This document shows positions 43,625 to 54,335 of a DNA stretch of 64,000 nucleotides, in pieces. The notes beneath the pieces were generated by a model. The model made no database searches, had not been told where the DNA came from, and worked only from the letters and a program-made list of their open reading frames with translations. This DNA comes from Paludibacter sp. (GTDB lineage Bacteria; Bacteroidota; Bacteroidia; Bacteroidales; Paludibacteraceae): the NCBI GenBank assembly GCA_028690665.1, contig JAQVAV010000003.1:248001-312000 (forward strand). The letters are read 5' to 3'. Both the position numbers and the translations under genes were made by a program. How positions within the stretch are numbered: the first letter of the stretch is position 1; every line of letters starts with the position of its first letter.

Positions 43625-44803
43625 ATGTCAGAAAATATATTTTCAAATATTAACAAAGCCTTTGTCAGGGAATTGAAACGAATCGTAAGAGACCCTGTCT
43701 ATATTCTCGGTACTGTTGTGGTAATGACATTCTGTTATGTGTTTTTCCTGACACTTTTCGACGAAGGTTTGCCTCAACGTATGCCAGTGGCTGTTGTCGA
43801 TAATGATAATTCATCTTTATCCCGTCAGTATATCCGGAATGTTGACGCAACACAACTGGCAAAGGTTACTATGCATCTGGCAAATTACACCGAAGCCCGA
43901 AAAGAAATGCAAAAAGGGAATGTCTATGCGATCATAGTTATTCCTCACGAGTTTGCTTCGGATTTATATGCCAGCCGTCAGCCAAAATTGACGTTTTATG
44001 TGAATGATGCATATCTTGTCGCAGGGTCACTGTTGCTGAAAGATATTACTTATATGAGTGAACTTACAGCAGGCGCAGCCAAACAAACCACCTTGCTTGC
44101 CAAGGGATTTGAAGACAGCCGGATTATGGGAATTATTCAACCGGTGAACATAGATACACATTTAATCGGAAACCCGTGGGCTAATTATGGCATTTATTTA
44201 CTCAACGTTCTGCTACCCGGTATTTTACAATTGATGATTCTTATGTTGACTGTGTATGCTGTCGGAACTGAACTGAAACTGAAAACCTCGAAAGAATGGT
44301 TACATAATTCCGGAGATTCGATGCTGGCTGCTTTAACAGGGAAAATATTACCATATACCATCATTTTCTCCGTACTGGGAATTATTGCCGATATTCTGTT
44401 GTATAAATTTATGCATTACCCTATGAATGCGGGAATGACATGGATGATTATTACAACGATATTATATGTTCTGGCCTATCAGGCTATGGGTATTCTGATT
44501 ATAGGCACAACTCCGGTACTGCGTGATGGTGTCACTCTCGCTGCATTTTACGGTTTGCTTGGTTTTACGATGGCCGGTTTTACATTTCCAATTGAACAGC
44601 TACCATATCCTTTCAGAATTTTTAGCGAAATATTTCCAATCAGACATTATTTTGAGATTTATGTCAATCAATGCTTGAACGGATTACCGATAGGCTATTC
44701 AGTTGCTCAGCTATTATCATTGGTTGCATTTCTGGTTTTGCCAATGTTTGTTTTCAACCGTTTGAAAAAAGCGGCAATTTATCAGCATTATCCAATTAAA
44801 TAA
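43625..44803 (+). CDS. ABC-2 type permease
   Basis: 392 aa with one N-terminal membrane helix (PVYILGTVVVMTFCYVFFL), a periplasmic domain beginning MPVAVVDNDNSSLSRQYIRNVD (the YhiP/YbhR-type extracytoplasmic domain), and five C-terminal helices including TMAGFTFPIEQLPYPFRIFSEIFPI, an ABC-2 signature. Such permeases normally work with an ATP-binding subunit, which is not encoded here. It starts 6 bases after hlyD and is followed 9 bases later by a paralogue. Confidence 0.88.
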   Translation: MSENIFSNINKAFVRELKRIVRDPVYILGTVVVMTFCYVFFLTLFDEGLPQRMPVAVVDNDNSSLSRQYIRNVDATQLAKVTMHLANYTEARKEMQKGNVYAIIVIPHEFASDLYASRQPKLTFYVNDAYLVAGSLLLKDITYMSELTAGAAKQTTLLAKGFEDSRIMGIIQPVNIDTHLIGNPWANYGIYLLNVLLPGILQLMILMLTVYAVGTELKLKTSKEWLHNSGDSMLAALTGKILPYTIIFSVLGIIADILLYKFMHYPMNAGMTWMIITTILYVLAYQAMGILIIGTTPVLRDGVTLAAFYGLLGFTMAGFTFPIEQLPYPFRIFSEIFPIRHYFEIYVNQCLNGLPIGYSVAQLLSLVAFLVLPMFVFNRLKKAAIYQHYPIK

Positions 44804-44812
44804 TAATTATCG

Positions 44813-46033
44813 ATGGAAAATAATATAAAAGACGAATCGCTCTTTATTCAGTTTATAAAAAATATCAGAGCTATGTTTCATATACTTGTCGACGAAATAA
44901 AAGCTATTTTCAAAGACCGTGGGGTAGTAATTATTGTAATTCTTGCAACCATTGTTTATCCGCTGCTTTATTGTTCGTTGTACAAAAATGAAACATTGAT
45001 AAATGTGCCGGTAGCTATTGTCGACGATTCACACAGCTCTCTGTCGGATAAGCTTACCCGTGAAATTGATGCAACCCGTGACCTAAAAGTTGAGTATAAG
45101 CTGAACAGCATGACGGAGGCTGAGGAATATTTTAAAACGGGAAAAGTGCACGGAATTGTTTACATCCCGGCTGATTTCAATAAGAACATCAATTCCGGAA
45201 AACAAGCTAACATATCCGTTTACAGCGACATGAGCAGCTTTTTGTACTACCGTGCTATGATTCTGGCAACCAACTACGTGACTCTTGATATGGGTGATGA
45301 GATTCAGATAAATCGTTTAAATGCTCAGGGCATCACCGGCCAACAGGCTGAGATTGTAACTTCTCCCGTGAAATATGAAAGCAACATACTTTACAATCAG
45401 GGGATGGGATTCGCAAGTTTTCTGATGCCTGCCATACTTATTCTGATACTTCACCAAACCCTTGTATTTGGTATCGGGATGGCAGCAGGAACAGCACGCG
45501 AAGAAAACCGTTTCCACGAACTGGTAAGTTCTTCGGTTCACCATGGAGGATTATTCCGGGTAATTTTTGGAAAAAGTATGGCATTTTTCGTATTGTACAT
45601 GTTTTGGGCTGTATATATGCTCGGGTTTATTCCTGATCTGTTTAATCTGCCACATATCGGAAGCGTAGGCACATTGCTCGAATTTGTAGTGCCATTTCTG
45701 TTAGCAACGGTATTCTTTTCCATGTTCCTCTCGGTATTCAACCCGGCCCGTGAAACCCAAATGGTTTTGCTGTTATTCTTCTCATTAATCTTATTATTCC
45801 TGAGTGGCATTTCGTGGCCACAGTCGAACATTAGCGGATTCTGGAAAGTTTTCAGCTACCTGTTCCCGGCAACATTTGGCATTCAGGGATACATTAAAAT
45901 AAATACGATGGGAGCCGGAATCAATGAAATACATTTTGAACAGGTTGGTCTATGGATACAGACTGCTGTTTATTTTACATTAACAAGTTTGGCATATTTT
46001 ATTCAAATCAGGAAAAGTAAAAAAGTAAATTAA
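44813..46033 (+). CDS. ABC-2 type permease, second copy
   Basis: 406 aa, a distant paralogue of the preceding gene with the same plan: an N-terminal helix (GVVIIVILATIVYPLLYCSLY), a periplasmic domain (VPVAIVDDSHSSLSDKLTREIDAT) and C-terminal helices with LSGISWPQSNISGFWKVFSYLFPATFGIQG. The two probably form a heterodimer. The gene is followed by a bidirectional terminator. The transported compound is unknown. Confidence 0.88.
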   Translation: MENNIKDESLFIQFIKNIRAMFHILVDEIKAIFKDRGVVIIVILATIVYPLLYCSLYKNETLINVPVAIVDDSHSSLSDKLTREIDATRDLKVEYKLNSMTEAEEYFKTGKVHGIVYIPADFNKNINSGKQANISVYSDMSSFLYYRAMILATNYVTLDMGDEIQINRLNAQGITGQQAEIVTSPVKYESNILYNQGMGFASFLMPAILILILHQTLVFGIGMAAGTAREENRFHELVSSSVHHGGLFRVIFGKSMAFFVLYMFWAVYMLGFIPDLFNLPHIGSVGTLLEFVVPFLLATVFFSMFLSVFNPARETQMVLLLFFSLILLFLSGISWPQSNISGFWKVFSYLFPATFGIQGYIKINTMGAGINEIHFEQVGLWIQTAVYFTLTSLAYFIQIRKSKKVN

Positions 46034-46072
46034 GTTATAATTTGATTTTAAATTCTAAACCTTAAAAACAAG

Positions 46073-46102
46073 AACAGGCCGGCAAACAATTGCCGGCCTG
46101 TT
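46073..46102. terminator. Bidirectional terminator, efflux operon / icd
   Basis: A perfect 13-bp GC-rich stem (46073-46085 with 46090-46102), a 4-base loop, T-rich on both strands. It is shared by two convergent transcripts. Confidence 0.85.
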
Positions 46103-46125
46103 TTCATTTTATATCAATGAATCAG

Positions 46126-47349
46126 TTATCCCAACGTCACATCTAAATTCCGTTTCAGAGCTGCCAAAAATTCCTGTGTATTCAAATAATCTTTACGAGA
46201 GATATTGTTTCCATGCACAAGCATCGCTAAATCTTTTGTCATCTCACCGGCTTCCACCGTTTCAACACAAACCCGTTCTAATTTATGGCAGAAGTCAATC
46301 AAAGGCTGATTCCCGTCTAATTTTCCACGATGAGCCAAACCTCTTGTCCATGCAAAAATAGAAGCTATCGGATTAGTTGAAGTTTCTTTTCCCTGCTGAT
46401 GCTGACGATAATGACGGGTTACTGTTCCGTGGGCAGCTTCGGCTTCAACCGTTCTTCCATCAGGAGTAACAAGTACGGATGACATCAAACCGAGAGATCC
46501 GAAGCCCTGAGCTACAGTATCAGACTGAACATCGCCATCATAATTTTTACAAGCCCACACGAAACCACCATTCCATTTCAAAGCGGAAGCTACCATATCA
46601 TCAATCAAACGATGTTCGTAGGTAATGCCGGCTGCTTCATATTTAGCTTTAAATTCTTTTTCGTAAACTTCCTGAAAAATATCTTTGAAGCGTCCATCAT
46701 AAGCTTTCAAAATGGTATTTTTTGTCGACATATAAAGAGGCCATTTCTTTTCAAGTGCTACCTGAAACGATGAACGTGCAAATCCATAAATCGATTCATC
46801 CGTATTGTACATCGACATAGCTACACCATCACCCTTAAAGTCGTACACTTCCCATTCCTGTGTTTCTCCGTTTTCGTTAGTAAAAGTCATTTTCAATTTT
46901 CCTTTTCCCTTAATCACAACATCTGTTGCTTTATACTGATCGCCAAAAGCATGACGACCAATTACAATCGGCTGAGTCCAACCGGGTACCAAACGGGGAA
47001 CGTTTGAACAGATAATCGGTTCACGGAAAACAGTACCGCCAATAATGTTACGCAAAGTTCCGTTCGGCGATTTCCACATTTTTTTCAGATTAAACTCTTT
47101 CACACGGGCTTCGTCAGGTGTAATGGTAGCACACTTGATTCCTACATTATATTTGTTGATAGCATTCGCCGCATCAACAGTTACCTCATCGTTCGTTGCA
47201 TCACGATTCTCAATACTAAGATCATAATACTTAATATCAAGATCGAGATACGGAAGAATGAGTTTCTCTTTGATAAAAGACCAGATAATCCGGGTCATTT
47301 CATCTCCATCGAGTTCAACAACAGGATTTTGAACTTTAATTTTCTGCAT
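46126..47349 (-). CDS. icd: NADP-dependent isocitrate dehydrogenase, eukaryotic-type
   Basis: 407 aa from the ATG at 47349 ([20 protein letters not shown]); an upstream hydrophobic extension is unlikely. Signature segments are [33 protein letters not shown] (substrate Ser/Asn/Arg), [39 protein letters not shown] (metal-binding Asp residues) and [23 protein letters not shown] (coenzyme-binding). It belongs to the homodimeric type related to mitochondrial and cytosolic eukaryotic enzymes rather than E. coli Icd. It oxidises isocitrate to 2-oxoglutarate and is the last gene of the acn-gltA-icd run. Confidence 0.95.
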   Translation of the reverse strand: MQKIKVQNPVVELDGDEMTRIIWSFIKEKLILPYLDLDIKYYDLSIENRDATNDEVTVDAANAINKYNVGIKCATITPDEARVKEFNLKKMWKSPNGTLRNIIGGTVFREPIICSNVPRLVPGWTQPIVIGRHAFGDQYKATDVVIKGKGKLKMTFTNENGETQEWEVYDFKGDGVAMSMYNTDESIYGFARSSFQVALEKKWPLYMSTKNTILKAYDGRFKDIFQEVYEKEFKAKYEAAGITYEHRLIDDMVASALKWNGGFVWACKNYDGDVQSDTVAQGFGSLGLMSSVLVTPDGRTVEAEAAHGTVTRHYRQHQQGKETSTNPIASIFAWTRGLAHRGKLDGNQPLIDFCHKLERVCVETVEAGEMTKDLAMLVHGNNISRKDYLNTQEFLAALKRNLDVTLG

Positions 47350-47431
47350 AATAAAATATCTTAAAAAGTAAAAAAAGACAATAGACAAAAGAGAAATTCT
47401 TTTGCCTATTGTTTTTATAATTTATAACTGA

Positions 47432-48790
47432 TTATCTTTTGCTCATTGGAATGAATTGCTTTCTTTCTCCAACATTTTTGTAAGCGGGCCGGATAATACG
47501 CTTGCTTGCAAAGTTGAGTTCTTCGATGCGATGAGCACACCATCCGGTAATGCGAGACATGGCAAACAACGGCGTATAAACTTCGGTTGGTAGTCCCATA
47601 GCCTCGTATACAAATCCCGAATAGAAATCAACATTCGTACAAACTTGTTTATTGATTCCTGTACCTTTAAAATTCATAAATGCATTTACGGCACGCTCAT
47701 CGAGTAATTCGAGGAATGAGTATTCTTTCTGAAGTCCTTTTTCTTCAGCCAGTTTACGAGCCATTTCCTTAAGCAGCAACGCACGTGGATCTGAAATTGT
47801 ATACACAGCATGTCCAATACCGTAAATAAGGCCTGTTTTATTATAAGCTTCCTTATTCAACATTTTTTTCAGATATGAATCTATTTCTTTCACATCATCC
47901 CAACGTTTAATTGCCTGTTTCAAATGAGCAAACATCTGGTTCACCTTGATATTGGCGCCCCCATGCAACGGACCTTTCAACGAACCAATACCGGCAGCGA
48001 TAGCAGAATAAGTATCGGTGAGTGTCGAACTGGTTACCCTAACCGAGAAAGTAGAGTTATTACCACCGCCGTGTTCAGCATGAAGAATCAAACATAAATC
48101 TAACAACTTAACATCTAGTTCAGTGTAACGACCCGGACCTTTCATCATATACAGGAAATTTTCGGCAATCGAATATCCTTCTTTCGGATGGCGAATATGC
48201 AACGAACGTCCCTGCTGGCTGTGACGAAGGATATTATAAGCATAAGCAATAATTGTCGGGAATTTTGAGATTAACTCAATGGACTGACGAATAAGATTGT
48301 CTCGCGAAATATCATCTGCATTTGAATCAAAAGTGTACATTTCCAGAACTGAACGTGCCAAAATATTCATAATATCCTGTCCTTCAAGATCTATGATATT
48401 CATCTTCATTTTCTGTTCGAGCGGCATTGACTCATTCAGAATCGTTGAAAATATTCTCAACTCTTCGGTATCCGGCAGATAACCTGACAAAAGAAGAAAA
48501 GCTGTTTCTTCAAAGCCCAAACGATCTTCGGACTCCAGCCCATGCACCAAATCTTCTACATTTATTCCACGATAAAAAAGCTGTCCGGGAATGGCTTTCA
48601 AACCATTATCCGTTCTCTCATAACCAACAACATCTCCAACTTTGGTCAATCCGGCAACAACTCCTGAATGATCTTCATTGCGCAACCCGCGTTTAACATT
48701 AAACTGGGTGAATAACTCTTTATCAATGCGGCTGGTTGACTTAATGGTTTCCGACAACTTGTAAATCAAAAATTCCTTTTCGTTTGCCAT
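47432..48790 (-). CDS. gltA: Citrate synthase
   Basis: 452 aa. It condenses acetyl-CoA and oxaloacetate. Visible are the first catalytic His region LILHAEHGGGNNSTFSVRV, the region LKGPLHGGANIKV with the second His, YGIGHAVYTISDPRA with the third His and Asp/Arg, and the CoA-binding segment near NVDFYSGFVYEAMGLP carrying the catalytic Asp. The N-terminal extension (about 60 residues) and AMSRITGWCAHRIEELNF are consistent with the longer citrate synthases found in anaerobic bacteria. It lies between acn and icd on the same strand. Confidence 0.95.
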   Translation of the reverse strand: MANEKEFLIYKLSETIKSTSRIDKELFTQFNVKRGLRNEDHSGVVAGLTKVGDVVGYERTDNGLKAIPGQLFYRGINVEDLVHGLESEDRLGFEETAFLLLSGYLPDTEELRIFSTILNESMPLEQKMKMNIIDLEGQDIMNILARSVLEMYTFDSNADDISRDNLIRQSIELISKFPTIIAYAYNILRHSQQGRSLHIRHPKEGYSIAENFLYMMKGPGRYTELDVKLLDLCLILHAEHGGGNNSTFSVRVTSSTLTDTYSAIAAGIGSLKGPLHGGANIKVNQMFAHLKQAIKRWDDVKEIDSYLKKMLNKEAYNKTGLIYGIGHAVYTISDPRALLLKEMARKLAEEKGLQKEYSFLELLDERAVNAFMNFKGTGINKQVCTNVDFYSGFVYEAMGLPTEVYTPLFAMSRITGWCAHRIEELNFASKRIIRPAYKNVGERKQFIPMSKR

Positions 48791-48837
48791 AACTTTACTT
48801 ATATTTTTATTTCTTATTAATTAGACTTAAGAGAGAA

Positions 48838-51093
48838 TTATTTCATCAATTCATTCAAAGCGCTTCCTGCTTTAAACCATTCAATCTGGGCATTATTATA
48901 AGTATGAACAGCCTCAAATTGTTCAGTTGAACCATCAGAATGTTTCAGCTCAATAATAAGATTTTTACCCGGAGCAAATGCAGACAAGCCTAATATACTA
49001 ATTTTATCATTTTCTTTAATTTTCCCGTAATCATCCTTATTAGCAAATGTCAAAGCAAGCATACCTTGTTTTTTCAGATTAGTTTCATGGATACGGGCAA
49101 ATGATTTTACCAAAATAGCTTTTACATTCAAATGACGTGGTTCCATAGCCGCATGTTCCCGGCTTGACCCTTCGCCGTAATTTTCCTCTGCAACAACAAC
49201 AGAGCCTATTCCCTGCGATTTATATTTGCGGGCTAAAGCCGGCACAGCAGAATATTCTCCTGTTTCAGCATCAAGCACCGAATTTGTTTTATCGTTGAAA
49301 AAATTCACAGCTCCAATCAACATATTGTCAGAAATATTATCAAGATGTCCCCGGAAACGAAGCCAGGGGCCGGCCATTGAAATATGATCGGTCGTACACT
49401 TTCCCTTTACTTTAATTAACAACGGAAGCTCCACAAAATCTTTTCCATCCCATGGCTTAAACGGTTCCAACTTTTGCAGCCTGTTAGATTCCGGATTTAT
49501 AACTACCTTCATTTTGCTTCCATCCTCAACCGGAGCAACGTATCCCGGATCATCTACAGCATAGCCTTTTGCAGGCAACTCATATCCTTTCGGCTCTGTC
49601 AATTTCACCTGTTCACCTTTGTCATTTGTCAAAGTATCTTTCAGCGGGTTAAAACACAAATCTCCGGCAATCGTAAGCGCAGCCACAATCTCTGGCGAAC
49701 CTATAAAATTATGCGTATTCGGATTACCGTCGGCACGTTTGGCAAAGTTGCGGTTGAAAGAAGTGATAATTGAGTTCGGACGTTCCGGAACATCAATATC
49801 CCGTTTCCACTGACCGATACAAGGCCCGCAGGCATTGGCCATAACAACTCCTCCCACTGATTCAAATTCGGCAATTATACCATCACGTTCAGCCGTATAA
49901 CGTACCTGTTCAGAGCCGGGATTAATAATAAATTGGGCATTAACCTTCAAACCATTTTCTTTTGCCTGTTTCACCACGGAAACAGCACGGGTTAAGTCTT
50001 CGTAAGAAGAGTTGGTACACGATCCGATCAGCCCTACTTCCATTTTCTGAGGATAACCTTTTTCTTTCACCGCTTTTCCGAATTCGGAAATTGTATAAGC
50101 CAAATCTGGAGTAAAAGGACCATTTACATGGGGCTCCAGTTCGCTCAAATTAATTTCAATCAGACGATCGTAATATTTTTCAGGATTTGCAAGCACTTCC
50201 GGATCTGCCTGCAAATATTCTTTATTTTTCATGGCAAGAGCTGCAACTTCGGCGCGCCCCGTAGCTTCAAGATAAGCCGCAGATTTAGCATCGAACGGGA
50301 AAATTGAAGTTGTTGCACCAACCTCGGCACCCATGTTACAAATTGTTCCTTTTCCTGTTGCCGACAACGATTCGGTTCCTTCGCCAAAATATTCAATAAT
50401 AGCGTTTGTACCTCCTTTTACAGTCAGGATTCCGGCCACAGTCAGAATAACATCTTTAGGCGAGGCCCAACCTGAAAGTTTTCCGGTAAGTTTCACCCCT
50501 ATCAACTTTGGCATTTTAAGTTCCCAAGGCAATCCGGCCATCACGTCTACAGCATCCGCGCCACCAACTCCGATAGCAATCATACTCAAACCGCCGGCAT
50601 TTACTGTATGAGAATCAGTCCCGACCATCATTCCTCCGGGGAAAGCATAATTTTCAAGAACAACCTGATGAATGATACCTGCCCCCGGTTTCCAAAAACC
50701 AATTCCAAATTTATTTGAAACAGCACTCAAAAAATCGTAAACTTCACGGTTTGTTACGTTCGCTGTTGCCAAATCAGACTTGGCATCGACATGAGCCTGG
50801 ATTAAATGATCGCAGTGAACCGTAGAAGGCACAGCAACTTTTTGTCGTCCGGAATTCATCAATTGTAACAAAGCCATTTGGGCTGTTGCATCCTGCATCG
50901 CTACCCGGTCCGGATTAAAATTCACATAATCTGTACCCCGTTCATACGCTTTCAGAGTTTCATCACTTGCCAAATGTGCATAAAGAATTTTTTCGGTCAA
51001 TGTAAGCGGACGTCTCAATACACTTTTAACATATTCTATTTTCCCGGGAAGAGCTGCATACACCTGCTCTATCATTTCTTTATCAAATATCAT
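48838..51093 (-). CDS. acn: Aconitate hydratase
   Basis: 751 aa from the ATG at 51093 ([19 protein letters not shown]). It isomerises citrate to isocitrate through a [4Fe-4S] cluster. The cluster cysteines are in [12 protein letters not shown] and [10 protein letters not shown]. Other motifs are THCDH-like [57 protein letters not shown] and the swivel-domain [16 protein letters not shown] with the catalytic Ser. The mitochondrial-like aconitase type is shared by Bacteroidota. First gene of the TCA run; a -7 box is 41 bases upstream. Confidence 0.96.
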   Translation of the reverse strand: MIFDKEMIEQVYAALPGKIEYVKSVLRRPLTLTEKILYAHLASDETLKAYERGTDYVNFNPDRVAMQDATAQMALLQLMNSGRQKVAVPSTVHCDHLIQAHVDAKSDLATANVTNREVYDFLSAVSNKFGIGFWKPGAGIIHQVVLENYAFPGGMMVGTDSHTVNAGGLSMIAIGVGGADAVDVMAGLPWELKMPKLIGVKLTGKLSGWASPKDVILTVAGILTVKGGTNAIIEYFGEGTESLSATGKGTICNMGAEVGATTSIFPFDAKSAAYLEATGRAEVAALAMKNKEYLQADPEVLANPEKYYDRLIEINLSELEPHVNGPFTPDLAYTISEFGKAVKEKGYPQKMEVGLIGSCTNSSYEDLTRAVSVVKQAKENGLKVNAQFIINPGSEQVRYTAERDGIIAEFESVGGVVMANACGPCIGQWKRDIDVPERPNSIITSFNRNFAKRADGNPNTHNFIGSPEIVAALTIAGDLCFNPLKDTLTNDKGEQVKLTEPKGYELPAKGYAVDDPGYVAPVEDGSKMKVVINPESNRLQKLEPFKPWDGKDFVELPLLIKVKGKCTTDHISMAGPWLRFRGHLDNISDNMLIGAVNFFNDKTNSVLDAETGEYSAVPALARKYKSQGIGSVVVAEENYGEGSSREHAAMEPRHLNVKAILVKSFARIHETNLKKQGMLALTFANKDDYGKIKENDKISILGLSAFAPGKNLIIELKHSDGSTEQFEAVHTYNNAQIEWFKAGSALNELMK

Positions 51094-51133
51094 AAATTCT
51101 GTAATTTTATTCAATTTGTAATAATTTTACTCA

Positions 51134-51141
51134 CAAATATA
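51134..51141 (-). promoter_or_regulatory. -7 box of acn-gltA-icd promoter
   Basis: TATATTTG on the minus strand, an exact consensus match 41 bases before the acn ATG. No good -33 box. Confidence 0.5.
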
Positions 51142-51555
51142 ATAAAAAAATAAAATGGCTTATTCTCTTATTAAAGATTTACATAACACTTAACGGAAAG
51201 ATTGATAAAATGTTCATATCAAGAAACAGGAAAAAACAGAAAATACAAAAAATATGCATTGTTTTATCAATAATTAAACACCAATGCATAAATATACGAT
51301 TATTCCCGAAAATAAAGCATATTATACCATGTGAGATATATCACAAAAACAGGAAAAGAAGAATAGAGCACATGAAGTCGTCTTGACTTTTCGTAATAAT
51401 TTCTTGCTCCAATAAGCCTTAAAAAAAATAAGGCATTTTAATACTATGGGATTCAAAAATCAAGACAAGTTCGGTACATAAAATCAATTATTATCAGGTG
51501 GCTATTCTCTACTAGACAAGGACAATATTAACTCTATCTATCAATAAACAGAAAA
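51142..51555. other. Gap between acn and the DUF418 gene
   Basis: About 410 bases without a gene. A small hairpin (GCCTTA at 51416-51421 with TAAGGC at 51429-51434, followed by ATTTT) could end the DUF418 transcript far downstream. Nothing else is recognisable. Confidence 0.4.
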
Positions 51556-52722
51556 TTATCGTTTTGCTCCGACCCAGGTAAGTCGATGCCATATCTGTTC
51601 AAGTGGTCCTCGTTTATGGGAATTCAACCACCATTTACTAAAAATGCCCTGAATGATAGCCAGAATCAGTCCGATCATCAAACAATGGGAGGCTCCTGTA
51701 AATTCATATAATCCCAAACCAAATCCATAATAAATAATAGAACCAAGCATTGATTGCATGATATAATTGGAAAGGCTCATTTGACCGAGAGGAGAAAACA
51801 CATCAAAAACCTTGTGCAAAATCCGGGTATGATATGAAATGAAAAATCCGGAAATCAAAACAAGCATAAACGCAAAATTTGACCAGGTAATTACCACATT
51901 CTTAAGCGGGACGTGAATAGAAACCGAAGGGATCCAACTTTCAAGTCTGTTTTGACAAAAATACAATGCAATAAATGCAAGACCGGAAATCACGAGCGTT
52001 CTATTCCAAAATGTTTTACTGACATTGGTATCTTCAAACAAAGCTCTACGACCGGCAAGCATGCCCAGCATAAATAATGCAGGTGTCTGGAATACTCTCC
52101 CGGATTCCCATGACCACAATGCTACTGCTTTTTTTCCATTGGTAAGGTTTCCGACAACTGTATCTAAAAATGAATGCTGCGGAATATATTCTCCGGCTTT
52201 GGCAAAAAGAGACCACGACGCCGGTTCAGGCAACACCGCATGTGGATGCATTATTCCCCAAAAAACGTCATACAGGCCAACTGGCTGTAACAAAAGTAAA
52301 ATTGATATAATAAACACAATTTTATCATTCAAACGAGCTACGGGAATCAATGTCAGTCCTAAAATTGCGTATATCGAAAGAATATCTCCTTCGTAAAAAG
52401 CGGAATTAATCGTTCCAAATACAAACAACAGCAACAACCGCCAGGCAAAACGGAAACGAAAATCTTTCCCTTTGGCAGCCTGCCGCTCATGTTGAATATA
52501 AAATGTCAGTCCGAAAAGTAAGGCAAAAATAGCATACGACTTCCCTCCGAAAAGAAAAAACATGGTTTTCCATATTCCGGCATCAATGGTTTTCAGCCAA
52601 TCAGGCAAATTCTCCGGGAAAAAGTAAAAGTCGAAATGTTCAATATTATGAAGAAGCATAATGGATACAATTGCAAATCCACGCAACGCATCCACTACGT
52701 GTAACCGTGTTATCTCTTTCAT
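51556..52722 (-). CDS. DUF418 membrane protein (YeiB-like)
   Basis: 388 aa, about ten membrane helices. RLHVVDALRGFAIVSIMLLHNIEHF near the start and the C-terminal half FSPLGQMSLSNYIMQSMLGSIIYYGFGLGLY, followed by GPLEQIWHRLTWVG, are the DUF418 pattern. The family is related to acyltransferase-type membrane proteins, but its reaction is unknown. A single gene with its own -7 box (TATCTTTG, 52756-52763). Confidence 0.85.
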   Translation of the reverse strand: MKEITRLHVVDALRGFAIVSIMLLHNIEHFDFYFFPENLPDWLKTIDAGIWKTMFFLFGGKSYAIFALLFGLTFYIQHERQAAKGKDFRFRFAWRLLLLFVFGTINSAFYEGDILSIYAILGLTLIPVARLNDKIVFIISILLLLQPVGLYDVFWGIMHPHAVLPEPASWSLFAKAGEYIPQHSFLDTVVGNLTNGKKAVALWSWESGRVFQTPALFMLGMLAGRRALFEDTNVSKTFWNRTLVISGLAFIALYFCQNRLESWIPSVSIHVPLKNVVITWSNFAFMLVLISGFFISYHTRILHKVFDVFSPLGQMSLSNYIMQSMLGSIIYYGFGLGLYEFTGASHCLMIGLILAIIQGIFSKWWLNSHKRGPLEQIWHRLTWVGAKR

Positions 52723-52755
52723 TTAAAACTTAACAAACTATTGAAAATAAGTCTT

Positions 52756-52763
52756 CAAAGATA
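52756..52763 (-). promoter_or_regulatory. -7 box of the DUF418 gene
   Basis: TATCTTTG on the minus strand, 33 bases before the ATG. It lies directly next to the mgsA terminator (52770-52803), so the two units are separated tightly. Confidence 0.5.
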
Positions 52764-52769
52764 AACAAA

Positions 52770-52803
52770 AAACCGCAATCCACGGTATCCGGGATCACGG
52801 TTT
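52770..52803 (-). terminator. Terminator of mgsA
   Basis: A 12-bp stem (52770-52781 with 52792-52803) including two G-U pairs, followed on the minus strand by T6. It is 24 bases after the mgsA stop. Confidence 0.75.
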
Positions 52804-52827
52804 ATTTTTATATGGAGTTTAAAAAAT

Positions 52828-53271
52828 TTATCGTTCAAATTTAACATACTTAGGAACAGTAGGAGTATAATCCTCATTGTCCCAAAGCGTACTTGTAATC
52901 ATCAAATCAGCACTGTAACGATTACATGCGATAGGCACATTGTGTACACGACACTGGCGAAGTAGCATCTGAATATCAGCTTCGTGAGGCTGTGCATTCA
53001 AATCATCGATCAGAAATACCGCCAAATCAATTTGATGACGGACCACCAATGCCGCAACCTCAGCATCACCTCCCAACGGGCCGGAATTCATACATGTTAT
53101 ATCTACTTTAACGCCATGTTCCAAAAAAGCTTTTTCTATCAAACTTCCTGTAGTTCCTGTACATACTAATTTCTCCTTAGACAGCATTTCCATATTAAAT
53201 AATGCCCACTCAACCATATCTACTTTGCGATAATCATGTGCAACAAGCGCAATCGTCAGTTGTTTCTTCAT
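52828..53271 (-). CDS. mgsA: Methylglyoxal synthase
   Basis: 147 aa from the ATG at 53271 (MKKQLTIALVAHDYRKVDMVEW); an upstream frame extension is not supported. It converts dihydroxyacetone phosphate to methylglyoxal, a bypass of lower glycolysis. LVAHDYRK, CTGTTGSLIEKA, MNSGPLGGDAEVAALV (phosphate binding and the catalytic Asp), FLIDDLNAQPHEADIQMLLR (the second Asp and His) and VPIACNRYSADLMI are all family signatures. A -7 box is at 53311-53318. Confidence 0.95.
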   Translation of the reverse strand: MKKQLTIALVAHDYRKVDMVEWALFNMEMLSKEKLVCTGTTGSLIEKAFLEHGVKVDITCMNSGPLGGDAEVAALVVRHQIDLAVFLIDDLNAQPHEADIQMLLRQCRVHNVPIACNRYSADLMITSTLWDNEDYTPTVPKYVKFER

Positions 53272-53310
53272 TGTTTGTATGATTTTAAATAAATAATATT
53301 CATTTGTTTG

Positions 53311-53318
53311 CAAAAATA
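53311..53318 (-). promoter_or_regulatory. -7 box of mgsA
   Basis: TATTTTTG on the minus strand, an exact match to the consensus form, 40 bases before the ATG. Confidence 0.45.
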
Positions 53319-53461
53319 CAGAAAACACCACAATATTCTGTCAGATTTCTTATTAAATTTAGTTTTTAAAAGTAATCATAATAGAAAACTCAGATATAAA
53401 TGTCATCTCTTTATCATTTATAGCTGCAATAACTATTGATTACTTAATTCATAGATTCAAT

Positions 53462-54313
53462 TTATAGAACATGTTTTTCGGCGCAGTAAGAAGATCGTAC
53501 AAAGGGCCCGCTTTCCACCTGACGGAAACCTTTTTGTAAACCAATTTCTTTATATTCGGCAAATTTATCCGGATGAATATAAGCACTCACAGAAATATTC
53601 TTTCGGGAAGGCTGCATATACTGACCAATAGTGAGAATTGAGCAACCGCTTGCTAAGGCATCATCCATTAATTCTAAAATTTCTTCTTCAGTTTCTCCCA
53701 ATCCAAGCATAATGCCCGTTTTAGCAACAACACCTTTCGAAGCAATATAATTCAGAACTTTCAAACTAGTATCATATTTAGCCTTTGTTCTAATCTCCGG
53801 AGTCAGCCGGCGAACTGTCTCAAGATTGTGAGAAATTACATCCGGCTTTTCATTGATGACCAAATCAATCAACTCTTCATGACCATCAAAATCCGGAATT
53901 AATACTTCGAGCGTAGTATGAGGATTTACCAACTTTATCGTTTTTATGGTCTCTGCCCAATGTCCTGCTCCATGATCTTTCAAATCATCCCGGTCAACAG
54001 AGGTAATTACGGCATGTTTCAACTGCATTAAACGAACAGACTCTGCAACTTTTGCCGGCTCCTGCGGGTCAAGGGGTAACGGGCGTCCGGTTATTGTATT
54101 ACAAAATTTACACGAACGGGTACAAATATCACCACCTATCATTAATGTTGCAGTCCCCTTACTCCAACATTCGCTCTGATTCGGACAACGACCACTTGTG
54201 CATATTGTATGAAGCCCATGCTGCTTAATCACCTGATTTACATTCGAAAAATTAGACTCACTATATATCTTGGTTCTTAGCCATTCCGGCTTTCTTAAAT
54301 ATGTCATATCCAT
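53462..54313 (-). CDS. lipA: Lipoyl synthase
   Basis: 283 aa from the ATG at 54313 (MDMTYLRKPEWL); a second ATG is at 54307. Radical-SAM enzyme that inserts two sulfurs into octanoyl groups on lipoyl domains. The auxiliary cluster cysteines are in CTSGRCPNQSECW (C-x4-C-x5-C) and the SAM cluster in CTRSCKFC (C-x3-C-x2-C). VITSVDRDDLKDHGAGHW and GLGETEEEILELMDDAL follow, and RSSYCAEK near the C-terminus has the conserved RSSY Ser that ligates the auxiliary cluster. No lipB or 2-oxoacid dehydrogenase gene is adjacent. Confidence 0.96.
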   Translation of the reverse strand: MDMTYLRKPEWLRTKIYSESNFSNVNQVIKQHGLHTICTSGRCPNQSECWSKGTATLMIGGDICTRSCKFCNTITGRPLPLDPQEPAKVAESVRLMQLKHAVITSVDRDDLKDHGAGHWAETIKTIKLVNPHTTLEVLIPDFDGHEELIDLVINEKPDVISHNLETVRRLTPEIRTKAKYDTSLKVLNYIASKGVVAKTGIMLGLGETEEEILELMDDALASGCSILTIGQYMQPSRKNISVSAYIHPDKFAEYKEIGLQKGFRQVESGPFVRSSYCAEKHVL

Positions 54314-54327
54314 TAGTTTTAATAACA

Positions 54328-54335
54328 CAAAGATA
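54328..54335 (-). promoter_or_regulatory. -7 box of lipA
   Basis: TATCTTTG on the minus strand, 14 bases before the chosen ATG. A start of transcription here would leave a leader of only a few bases, so the second ATG or an upstream promoter may be the real one. Confidence 0.45.
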
